Shown: positions 1-5,713 of the stretch, piece by piece
Layout: the number at the start of each line of letters is the position of its first letter
How positions within the stretch are numbered: the first letter of the stretch is position 1
Origin: Firmicutes bacterium UBA6648
GTDB taxonomy: Bacteria > Bacillota > Clostridia > Peptostreptococcales > Anaerovoracaceae
Direction: 5' to 3'
Assembly: GCA_002455605.1 (NCBI GenBank)
Contig: DKLE01000137.1
Span: 1-5,885 of the forward strand
Length of the DNA: 5,885 nt
Made by a program: the position numbers and the translations under genes
The notes under the pieces: generated by a model
Database searches by the model: none
Seen by the model: only the letters and a program-made list of their open reading frames with translations
What the model was told of the DNA's origin: nothing

Positions 1-694
1 CTTTCAGCGCTTCTCTTCTGTTGTGATAATCCATCTGGTAAGTCTTTCTATTTCCTTTAAAATTATCCGAACCCGCAGCTTCCCGGAAAGGCCCGTAAAA
101 AGCTGAAGCATATTTAGCGGCATAAGACATAATGGGTATGTCTTCCAATCCCGCTTCGTCTAAAGCCTGCCTGATAGCTAACACTCTTCCGTCCATCATA
201 TCTGAAGGAGCTACCATATCCGCTCCTGCTTTTACCTGAGAAACTGCAGTTTTAGCCAGAAAAGGCAGCGTCTTATCATTGTCAACAGTATCTCCTTTGA
301 TTATACCACAATGACCATGAGAAGTATATTCACACATACATACATCTCCGATGTAGTACAAATCCGGAAAATCCTTTTTGGCGTATTGTAAAGCTTCTTG
401 TATAATACCGTGTTCATCGTAAGCCCCGCTCCCGCACTCATCTTTATGAGACGGCGCCCCAAAAAGTACGATATTTTTAACGCCGGCCTTTGAAACAGAG
501 TCCAGCTCTTCTCCCATCGTGTCTATACTATATCGCTTCTGCCCCGGCATAGTAGCAATTTCCGTACGGATGTCTTTTCCTTCTTCCACAAAAATAGGAT
601 AGATCAAAGAATCTTTGGATATTCTGGTCTCTCTTGTCATATTTCTTACTCTTTCATCTAATCTTAATCTTCTAGGTCTTGCTAACATATCCAT
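1..694 (-). CDS. hemB: Porphobilinogen synthase (delta-aminolevulinic acid dehydratase), 3' end cut by window
   Basis: Condenses two 5-aminolevulinate molecules to porphobilinogen, the first common step toward heme, siroheme and cobamides, in the cytoplasm. My translation of 694 to 2 gives 231 codons of a family normally about 320-330 long, so roughly the last 95 residues lie outside the window. The start MDMLARPRRLRL is the usual N-terminus. Residues 119-129 (CMCEYTSHGHC) form the Cys-x-Cys-x7-Cys site of zinc-dependent enzymes. VAPSDMMDGR lies near 161-170. Lys194 in SYAAKYASAFYGPFREA matches the first active-site lysine (Lys195 in E. coli); the second, Schiff-base lysine would be beyond the window. 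The first ATG is chosen because AAAAGGAG lies 8 bases upstream. The gene follows folD on the same strand but is separated from it by a terminator-like hairpin. Its product could feed cobamide synthesis for methyl transfer; that link is inference. Identity is secure. Confidence 0.97.
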   Translation of the reverse strand, partial: MDMLARPRRLRLDERVRNMTRETRISKDSLIYPIFVEEGKDIRTEIATMPGQKRYSIDTMGEELDSVSKAGVKNIVLFGAPSHKDECGSGAYDEHGIIQEALQYAKKDFPDLYYIGDVCMCEYTSHGHCGIIKGDTVDNDKTLPFLAKTAVSQVKAGADMVAPSDMMDGRVLAIRQALDEAGLEDIPIMSYAAKYASAFYGPFREAAGSDNFKGNRKTYQMDYHNRREALK

Positions 695-702
695 AATTTG
701 TA

Positions 703-710
703 CTCCTTTT
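703..710 (-). promoter_or_regulatory. Ribosome binding site of hemB
   Basis: AAAAGGAG on the minus strand, 8 bases before the hemB ATG. It fixes the start at 694 rather than at the second in-frame ATG (codon 3). It begins only five bases after the T-run of the upstream hairpin, so a polymerase that terminates there would not make a translatable hemB message. Confidence 0.85.
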
Positions 711-715
711 CCTAG

Positions 716-746
716 AAAAAACGACCTATCGTTACGATAAAGGCCG
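716..746 (-). terminator. Probable intrinsic terminator after folD, just ahead of hemB
   Basis: On the minus strand, the arm CGGCC-TT-TATCG pairs with CGATA-GGTCG around a short TAA loop, with one G-U pair and a two-base TT bulge, and is followed directly by six T (721-716). This is the standard layout of a Rho-independent terminator for the metF-fhs-fchA-folD transcript. The core TATCGT-T-ACGATA on the plus strand (727-739) is also a perfect 6-base inverted repeat with a one-base centre, so it could instead or also be a protein-binding operator for hemB. The hairpin lies 33 bases after the folD stop codon. The structure was folded by eye and no energy was calculated. Confidence 0.72.
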
Positions 747-779
747 CTCTTTCCAATTTGCTGTTATATTTATCAAAAT

Positions 780-1628
780 TTAGATAGTTTTCTTCGCCGC
801 ATCGATAACGTGCATCATAAGCAAGCTGGTAGTCACTCTGCCAACTCCTCCGGGCACCGGAGTAATTGCTTTTACAATATTTTGCGCCGCATCGAAATCT
901 ACGTCACCACAAAGCTTTCCTTCTTCATTCATGTTTATGCCGACGTCAATTACCACTTGATTCTCATTTAAATATTCAGGACCTATTGTCTTGGCTTGTC
1001 CTGCTGAAACAATCAATACATCTGCACTCTTGCAGATATCTTTCATGTCCTCGGTTTTTGTATGGCAAATAATCGGTGTTCCGTTTTTACCTAAAACCAT
1101 CATAGCTGCCGGTCTTCCGACAACTAAGCTCCTTCCGATTACCGCAACCCTTTTTCCGGTTATATCAATACCGTAGTGATCCAATATCTCTATGCAGGCC
1201 CTTGGGGTACATGGAGGATATCCCAAATCGGTTCCCGTATACACGCCTGCCATGGACTGGTCTGTAATGCCATCCACGTCCTTAGAAGCTAATAAAGCCT
1301 TTCGTATGGTATTATCATCAATATGATCCGGTAATGGTCTAAATAATATCACACCATGCACCGTTAAATCAAGATTAATTGCAGCAATTACATTTAATAA
1401 TTGCTCCTGAGTGATATTTTCTTTAAAAAGATACTTTTTTACATCTACTCCGATAGACTCCGCACACTTGATCGCACCCTTTTCATAAGATACATCTTCT
1501 ACTTTTGCACCGACTCTTATAATTCCCAGTGTGGGCGTTACACCCTTCTCTTTTAGAAGTAAAACTTCTGCTCTAAGTTTTTCATTTACAGCATCCACTA
1601 CTTCTTTGCCTTTTAAAATCTGTGCCAT
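780..1628 (-). CDS. folD: Methylenetetrahydrofolate dehydrogenase of the FolD family, probably lacking cyclohydrolase activity
   Basis: FolD proteins oxidise methylene-THF to methenyl-THF with NAD(P) and normally also hydrolyse it to formyl-THF. At 282 residues the length is typical. The N-terminal catalytic domain starts MAQILKGKEV. The dinucleotide-binding domain carries VIGRSLVVGRP (163-173), and the C-terminal loop is TPVPGGVG (256-263). Catalytic-site comparison by eye with E. coli and human FolD: Tyr48 (Tyr50/Tyr52) and Asp119 (Asp121/Asp125) are present, but the cyclohydrolase Lys is Ala52 and its partner Gln is Phe96 (LFRPLP instead of VQLPLP). PGGVGPMT has become PGGVGRVT (Arg264, Val265). 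A dehydrogenase-only enzyme is therefore likely, with FchA doing the hydrolysis. It is the last gene of the operon, 8 bases after fchA, and is followed by a hairpin terminator. NAD or NADP preference cannot be read from the sequence. Family identity is firm; loss of the second activity is inferred. Confidence 0.95.
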   Translation of the reverse strand: MAQILKGKEVVDAVNEKLRAEVLLLKEKGVTPTLGIIRVGAKVEDVSYEKGAIKCAESIGVDVKKYLFKENITQEQLLNVIAAINLDLTVHGVILFRPLPDHIDDNTIRKALLASKDVDGITDQSMAGVYTGTDLGYPPCTPRACIEILDHYGIDITGKRVAVIGRSLVVGRPAAMMVLGKNGTPIICHTKTEDMKDICKSADVLIVSAGQAKTIGPEYLNENQVVIDVGINMNEEGKLCGDVDFDAAQNIVKAITPVPGGVGRVTTSLLMMHVIDAAKKTI

Positions 1629-1636
1629 AAACTACT

Positions 1637-2272
1637 CTACTCCTTTATCAGTTCAACAAATACATCATTATAAATTTCATCCGCTATTTTTTCGTATTTG
1701 GTCAGCAGGCTCCTTGCTTCCCGGTTTATTTTATCTGCATAAGCCTTATCCTTCATTGCTTTGGTATTAATAAAGACATTTAAGCTGGCTCCCTGCAGTG
1801 CCGCTTTACAAAAAGCAACTCCTACCCCGGCGTCGCTTACTGCCAAAGCACTGCCCTTTTCCGCAAATTCCTTGTGAAGATCAATTGCCTCACAGCACCG
1901 GTGCATGATTTCCATGGGTACGGAACAGGCATCCCTCAAAGCAGCTTCCATTACTCGGTCTTTTTCCGCTTTTTCTGCTTCTGTATCTTTAGGCATACCA
2001 TAAGCTCTTGACAGCGGTTCAAACACTTCCGCGTCTCTGCCTACCAATTTCAGCAATTCTTCCTGAAGTTTATCTGTTTTTTCTTTCAGCCAATACATAT
2101 GCTCCTCCACGTCCGCATACTTTTTCTTTCCTACGGTCAGAGAAGCCACCATGTTTCCCAGCGCGGCACCGATGGCGCCTACTAATGCAGACGCTCCGCC
2201 ACCGCCGGGAACAGGTGCTTTACTGGCAAGAACTGTTACAAAATCTTCACAAGATTCCTTAACAAAATCCAT
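1637..2272 (-). CDS. fchA: Methenyltetrahydrofolate cyclohydrolase, FTCD_C (cyclodeaminase) family
   Basis: Interconverts 5,10-methenyl-THF and 10-formyl-THF in the cytoplasm, the second folate step after Fhs. The protein has 211 residues, typical of stand-alone members of the formiminotransferase-cyclodeaminase C-terminal family. Visible family features are the N-terminal APVPGGGGASALVGAIGAAL (19-38), a charged helical middle (about 55-110, EKTDKLQEELLKL and similar), and SDAGVGVAFCKAALQGASLN (146-165). The alternative role in this family is formimino-THF cyclodeaminase of histidine or purine degradation; its place between fhs and folD, with no formiminotransferase domain or gene nearby, favours the cyclohydrolase role. 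The ATG is preceded by GGAAGGAA at 8 bases. The start is 15 bases after the fhs stop codon, so the genes are surely co-transcribed. It probably supplies the activity that FolD seems to have lost. Confidence 0.93.
   Translation of the reverse strand: MDFVKESCEDFVTVLASKAPVPGGGGASALVGAIGAALGNMVASLTVGKKKYADVEEHMYWLKEKTDKLQEELLKLVGRDAEVFEPLSRAYGMPKDTEAEKAEKDRVMEAALRDACSVPMEIMHRCCEAIDLHKEFAEKGSALAVSDAGVGVAFCKAALQGASLNVFINTKAMKDKAYADKINREARSLLTKYEKIADEIYNDVFVELIKE
1640..1646 (-). promoter_or_regulatory. Ribosome binding site of folD, inside the end of fchA
   Basis: AAAGGAG on the minus strand forms the last codons of fchA and is followed immediately by its TAG stop. It lies 11 bases before the folD ATG. 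Because the site is covered by ribosomes finishing fchA, translation of the two genes is probably coupled. Confidence 0.75.
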
Positions 2273-2280
2273 ACCATATA

Positions 2281-2288
2281 TTCCTTCC
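2281..2288 (-). promoter_or_regulatory. Ribosome binding site of fchA
   Basis: GGAAGGAA on the minus strand, 8 bases before the fchA ATG. Its first base is the last base of the fhs TAG stop codon, so ribosomes ending fhs arrive directly on the site. Confidence 0.7.
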
Positions 2289-3964
2289 TAGAACAATCCC
2301 GATATTTTACCGCTATTGTCTACATCTATTTTTTCTGCTGCCGGAACCTTAGGAAGTCCTGGCATTGTCATAATATCCCCGGTCAAGGCCACAATAAACC
2401 CTGCCCCGGCGGAAACTTTTAAATTTCTAACAGTTAATATAAAGCCTTTCGGAGCTCCCAACAGTTTCGGATCATCTGAAAAGCTGTATTGTGTCTTAGC
2501 TACACAAATCGGAATATTTCCAAATCCTAATTCCTCTAGCTGAGTCATTTGCTTTTTAGCATTTGGTGTAAAGGCCACTCCCTCTGCCCGATAAATTTTA
2601 GTGGCAATAGCGTGTAATTTTTCCTCTATACTCATATCAAGAGAGTAACAGTGTGAAAAATCATTTGGCTGTTCGCATAATTTGACAACCTCTTCAGCAA
2701 GGGCTTTACCGCCTTCTCCCCCCTTGGCCCAAACTTCACTTAAAGCAACTTTGACACCAAGTTCTCTGCATTTTTTCTCAACCAATGCCAGCTCTTCTGC
2801 AGTGTCTGTAGGGAAAGCATTAATTGCAACTACTGCAGGCAGTTTGAACACTTTTGTAATATTTTCAACATGCTGCAGCAAATTCGGTAAGCCTTTTTCG
2901 AGAGCTTCCAGATTTTCATTGTTTAAATCTGCTTTTGCAACTCCCCCATGATGCTTTAACGCACGAACTGTAGCTACTATAACTACAGCAGAAGGCTTAA
3001 TGTTCGCTGCTCTGCATTTGATATCAAGGAATTTTTCGGCTCCCAGATCCGCACCGAAACCAGCTTCCGTAACAACATAGTCTGCCAGCTTCAAGGCCAT
3101 CCTTGTAGCCATAATGGAATTGCAGCCATGGGCAATGTTGGCAAAGGGTCCGCCATGTATAAAGGCCGGATTGTGTTCCAAGGTCTGAACGAGATTAGGC
3201 TTTAAGGCATCCTTAAGCAATGCTGCAATGGCTCCCTGAGCCTTTAAATCGCCTGCTGTAACAGGTTTATCATCAAAAGTATACCCAACAATTATCTTCT
3301 TTACTCTTTCCTTCAGATCTTCAATATCCTTCGCCATACATAAAATAGCCATAATTTCACTTGCTACCGTGATATCAAAACCATCTTCTCTCGGAGATCC
3401 GTTTGGTTTGCCGCCCAGACCATCTACGACAAATCTAAGCTGACGATCATTCATATCTACACAACGCTTCCAAGTAATCTTTCTGGCGTCAATATTTAAT
3501 TGATTTCCTTGCTGGATATGGTTGTCAAGCAAAGCTGCCAACAAATTATTTGCCGCACCGATTGCATGCATATCTCCCGTAAAATGAAGATTAATATCTT
3601 CCATGGGAACCACCTGCGCATAACCGCCCCCAGCAGCTCCTCCTTTTACACCGAATACAGGTCCCAGTGAAGGTTCTCTCAAAGCAACCATGACATTTTT
3701 ATTAATCTTCTTAAGCCCGTCGGCCAATCCCACTGTTGTGGTAGTTTTCCCTTCGCCCGCAGGAGTTGGAGAAATAGCGGTCACTAAAATCAATTTGCCG
3801 TCAGGTGTATCTGCCTTTTCATGTAAAATGTTATAATCAACTTTTGCTTTGTAATTTCCATAAAGCTCCAGAAACCTCTCATCCACTCCAGCAGTTTTAG
3901 CAATTTCATTAATATGAAATGCTTCCGTTTCCTGTGCAATCTGAATGTCGCTCTTAAATTCCAT
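2288..3964 (-). CDS. fhs: Formate--tetrahydrofolate ligase (10-formyl-THF synthetase)
   Basis: Joins formate to tetrahydrofolate with ATP, giving 10-formyl-THF; the entry step of the methyl branch in acetogens, and reversible, so in fermenters it can yield ATP and formate. The protein has 558 residues, the normal homotetramer-subunit length. Visible motifs are the ATP-binding loop TPAGEGKTT (67-75), Arg96-Glu97-Pro-Ser-Leu-Gly-Pro followed by GVKGGAAGGGYAQV (105-118; PROSITE FTHFS signature 1), ENLEALEKGLP-type helical stretches near 350, and VATVRALKHHGG (330-341; signature 2). HNPAFIHGGPFANIAHGCNS (264-283) is also conserved. No truncation or missing motif is seen. It is the second gene of the operon, 42 bases after metF. 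The ATG lacks a strong ribosome binding site; AGGG at 6 bases and AAAGG at 12 bases are the only candidates, although no better in-frame start is available upstream. Identity is secure. Confidence 0.98.
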   Translation of the reverse strand: MEFKSDIQIAQETEAFHINEIAKTAGVDERFLELYGNYKAKVDYNILHEKADTPDGKLILVTAISPTPAGEGKTTTTVGLADGLKKINKNVMVALREPSLGPVFGVKGGAAGGGYAQVVPMEDINLHFTGDMHAIGAANNLLAALLDNHIQQGNQLNIDARKITWKRCVDMNDRQLRFVVDGLGGKPNGSPREDGFDITVASEIMAILCMAKDIEDLKERVKKIIVGYTFDDKPVTAGDLKAQGAIAALLKDALKPNLVQTLEHNPAFIHGGPFANIAHGCNSIMATRMALKLADYVVTEAGFGADLGAEKFLDIKCRAANIKPSAVVIVATVRALKHHGGVAKADLNNENLEALEKGLPNLLQHVENITKVFKLPAVVAINAFPTDTAEELALVEKKCRELGVKVALSEVWAKGGEGGKALAEEVVKLCEQPNDFSHCYSLDMSIEEKLHAIATKIYRAEGVAFTPNAKKQMTQLEELGFGNIPICVAKTQYSFSDDPKLLGAPKGFILTVRNLKVSAGAGFIVALTGDIMTMPGLPKVPAAEKIDVDNSGKISGLF

Positions 3965-3970
3965 ACTACG

Positions 3971-3981
3971 CCCTAACCTTT
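3971..3981 (-). promoter_or_regulatory. Weak ribosome binding region of fhs
   Basis: The minus strand reads AAAGGTTAGGG ahead of the fhs start. AGGG lies 6 bases from the ATG and AAAGG 12 bases from it. Neither is as good as the sites of metF, folD or hemB. The codons upstream in this frame offer no ATG, GTG or TTG, and the protein's N-terminus matches the family, so the start is still accepted. Confidence 0.5.
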
Positions 3982-4006
3982 CTTAATAATCCATCACTGT
4001 AAATAG

Positions 4007-4864
4007 TTAATTATGAATACCTGATGCATGAAGAATATCAACAATATCCCTATATTTATTTAAAGAATAAATGTGCAATCCATTTATCCCTGCATCCATA
4101 TATCTGGAAATTTGCTTTACGGTAAATTCTTTCCCTGCTTTTTTAAATTCTTCCGGCTCATCCCCATACTTTCCGATTATTTCGGCAAGCTCTTTTGGTA
4201 TAGAGCATCCATTTGAAACCGTCATTCGGATAATGGCATCCTTGGAAAGTACCGGCATGATTCCTACAACAACAGGTAAAACAATTTGCTTATTTCTGAT
4301 TTTGTCCATAAAGCTTTCATAAGCTTCTACATCGTGACACAGCTGTGTCATTAAGAACTCTGCCCCACAATCCTGCTTTAATTTCAAAAAATTGATATCC
4401 TCTTCTATGGAAGAAGCCTCCATATGTTTTTCAGGATAACAGGCAGCCGCAAGACACAGATTGGAAAAATTCTCCCGTATAAAAGCAATCAGCTGATTCG
4501 CATTGCTGAAATCACCATTGGTTCCATCCAGTCCGTGAGGAATATCCCCCCTCAAGGCCAATACATTCTCAACACCGATAGAAATATATTCATTCATATA
4601 ATTCAACACATCTTTTTTTGTATTGCCAATACAGGTAAAATGGGTCATCACATTATGATTGCTTTTTTCAATAATCTCACAGAGTTCTGTGCTGCGTCCT
4701 TTATTGGTTCCTCCTGCGCCGTATGTACAACTGATAAAATCAGGAGTACATTTATAAAGCTGATCCAGAGTTTCCTTGAGCGGTTCTAAGGATTGTTCCA
4801 TTTTAGGCGGAAATACCTCAAAGGAGTATGTTATACGCTCCTTCAGCATTTGACTGATTTTCAT
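4007..4864 (-). CDS. metF: 5,10-methylenetetrahydrofolate reductase (MetF family)
   Basis: Interconverts methylene-THF and 5-methyl-THF using flavin; the methyl group serves methionine synthesis or, in acetogens, the corrinoid protein. The 285 residues match the usual catalytic TIM barrel of about 290, with no C-terminal regulatory domain. Visible residues: Glu16 in YSFEVFPPK (E. coli Glu28, proton donor), ISCTYGAGGTNKGRS (44-58), Asp107 in LALRGDIPHG (E. coli Asp120, next to the flavin), Gln174 in TQLCHDVEAY (E. coli Gln183) and GIMPV (201-205). The segment TQLCHD differs from the TQFFFD of E. coli. It is the first gene of the operon, with the best ribosome binding site in the window (AGGAGG, 7 bases from the ATG) and a consensus -35 box upstream. 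No metV partner gene is adjacent, so the electron donor is unknown. The family call is firm; catabolic or biosynthetic use is open. Confidence 0.95.
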   Translation of the reverse strand: MKISQMLKERITYSFEVFPPKMEQSLEPLKETLDQLYKCTPDFISCTYGAGGTNKGRSTELCEIIEKSNHNVMTHFTCIGNTKKDVLNYMNEYISIGVENVLALRGDIPHGLDGTNGDFSNANQLIAFIRENFSNLCLAAACYPEKHMEASSIEEDINFLKLKQDCGAEFLMTQLCHDVEAYESFMDKIRNKQIVLPVVVGIMPVLSKDAIIRMTVSNGCSIPKELAEIIGKYGDEPEEFKKAGKEFTVKQISRYMDAGINGLHIYSLNKYRDIVDILHASGIHN

Positions 4865-4871
4865 GTTATTT

Positions 4872-4877
4872 CCTCCT
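4872..4877 (-). promoter_or_regulatory. Strong ribosome binding site of metF
   Basis: AGGAGG on the minus strand, a full match to the anti-Shine-Dalgarno sequence, 7 bases before the metF ATG. It confirms the start at 4864 and suggests efficient translation of the first gene of the operon. Confidence 0.9.
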
Positions 4878-4899
4878 GTCCAATGTAGACTTACTTAAT

Positions 4900-4928
4900 A
4901 GATTACCCTCTGGGAAAAATCTTGTCAA
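4900..4928 (-). promoter_or_regulatory. Probable vegetative promoter of the metF-fhs-fchA-folD operon
   Basis: On the minus strand, TTGACA (4928-4923) is a perfect -35 box. A 17-base spacer leads to TAATCT (4905-4900), a poor -10 box with 3 of 6 consensus bases. The start of transcription would be near 4893, giving a leader of about 29 bases before metF, too short for a SAM or THF riboswitch. The spacer carries the small inverted repeat CCC-AGA-GGG. It is the only good promoter-like element in the 183-base gap between rnhB and metF. The rest of that gap holds no gene and no convincing terminator for rnhB. Confidence 0.6.
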
Positions 4929-4960
4929 CAATTTACAGAATTTTTAAAGTGTTTTTTTTT
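4929..4960 (-). promoter_or_regulatory. AT-rich tract upstream of the -35 box, possible UP element
   Basis: On the minus strand, a run of nine A (4960-4952) is followed by CACTTTAAAAATTCTGTAAA, leading directly to the -35 box. Position and composition fit an UP element contacted by the RNA polymerase alpha subunit, which might compensate for the weak -10. It could equally be ordinary AT-rich spacer. Confidence 0.35.
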
Positions 4961-5047
4961 GGTTCTGACTATATCGCTTTCCCCTTCTAAATCAATGCTT
5001 CCGGGGTTTTGCGAAATGTTTTTGTAATTCGGTATTATTTTATCATG

Positions 5048-5713
5048 CTAAAGTAAAATCTTCTTTAAAAAGGTTCTTCTATGTATCTCACATATGCCTG
5101 CTTTTTCTATCCCTGCATAATGATCTTTTGTACCATAGCCTTTATTTTTTTCAAAGGCATAATGGGAATATTTCGCCGCATATTCCACCATCATTCTATC
5201 TCTGGTTACCTTTGCTAAAATGGAGGCGGCGGCAATGGATACACTGCTCGCATCCCCTTTTATAATTCCTGTTTGGGGAATATGAATATTTTTAAGCTTC
5301 AGCGCATCTATTAAAACGTGCTCTAAGCCTTTTTCTCCCCGGTCTTTAAGCTTTTTGTCTGTCTCCAAAACTGCTTCTTCCATTGCCTTTTTTGTTGCTT
5401 CCAAGATATTAATGTCATCAATCACGTTGTTATCTGCCATTCCTATGGAATACGCGATCGCTTTTTCTTTTATCTTATCAAACAATTCTTCTCTTTTTTT
5501 CTCAGAGAGCTTCTTGGAATCATCCACTCCCAAAACATCAAAGTCTCCGGGGAGCACTACACAGGCTGTCACCACAGGCCCGGCCAGCGGGCCTCTTCCA
5601 ACCTCGTCTACTCCGCCTATAAGGAGAAGGCCTTGTTGATACAAGGCATTTTCATAATTTTTCATTTCAAGAAGCCGGTTTTTGAGCAGTATTTCTCTCT
5701 CTTCTTTTTTCAT
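5048..5713 (-). CDS. rnhB: Ribonuclease HII
   Basis: Cleaves the RNA strand of RNA/DNA hybrids and starts removal of single ribonucleotides from DNA. The 221 residues are within the family range. All four metal-binding acidic residues of the DEDD site are present when matched to E. coli: Asp36 and Glu37 in GVDEVGRGPLAGP (Asp16, Glu17), Asp136 in VLIDAL (Asp108) and Asp154 in IKGDASS (Asp126). DSKKLSEKKR (65-74), ASILAKVTRD (163-172) and the terminal EIHRRTF are also family hallmarks. The first about 30 residues are lysine- and glutamate-rich and precede the catalytic core. The start ATG shares one base with the stop of rbgA (TAATG). Only GGAG at 14 bases and GAAG close to the start are available for ribosome binding, so translation is probably coupled to rbgA. 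Identity is secure. Confidence 0.97.
   Translation of the reverse strand: MKKEEREILLKNRLLEMKNYENALYQQGLLLIGGVDEVGRGPLAGPVVTACVVLPGDFDVLGVDDSKKLSEKKREELFDKIKEKAIAYSIGMADNNVIDDINILEATKKAMEEAVLETDKKLKDRGEKGLEHVLIDALKLKNIHIPQTGIIKGDASSVSIAAASILAKVTRDRMMVEYAAKYSHYAFEKNKGYGTKDHYAGIEKAGICEIHRRTFLKKILL

Noticed and set aside
1637..2272. FchA as formimino-THF cyclodeaminase of histidine degradation
   Set aside because: The family is shared, but there is no formiminotransferase, hutH or hutU nearby, and the place between fhs and folD fits the methenyl-THF cyclohydrolase role better.
4424..4789. A 121-codon open frame on the plus strand inside metF
   Set aside because: It lies wholly antisense to a well-conserved metF, has no ribosome binding site I can see and resembles no family. 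The same holds for the other plus-strand frames opposite folD, fchA, fhs, metF and rnhB.
780..4864. Reading the operon as proof of an acetogen
   Set aside because: These four folate genes also occur in non-acetogenic anaerobes, and no carbonyl-branch gene is in the window.
4865..4893. Possible riboswitch (SAM or THF type) in the metF leader
   Set aside because: The predicted leader is only about 29 bases. The whole rnhB-metF gap shows no nested stems or expression platform of a known class.
4952..4960. Run of nine T on the plus strand as a terminator T-tract
   Set aside because: No GC-rich hairpin precedes it on the plus strand and no plus-strand gene ends there.
4981..5006. CCCC...GGGG pairing after rnhB, with TTTT following on the plus strand
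   Set aside because: Only four base pairs around an 18-base loop, and the T-run lies on the strand opposite to rnhB, so it would not terminate rnhB transcription. Too weak to call a terminator.
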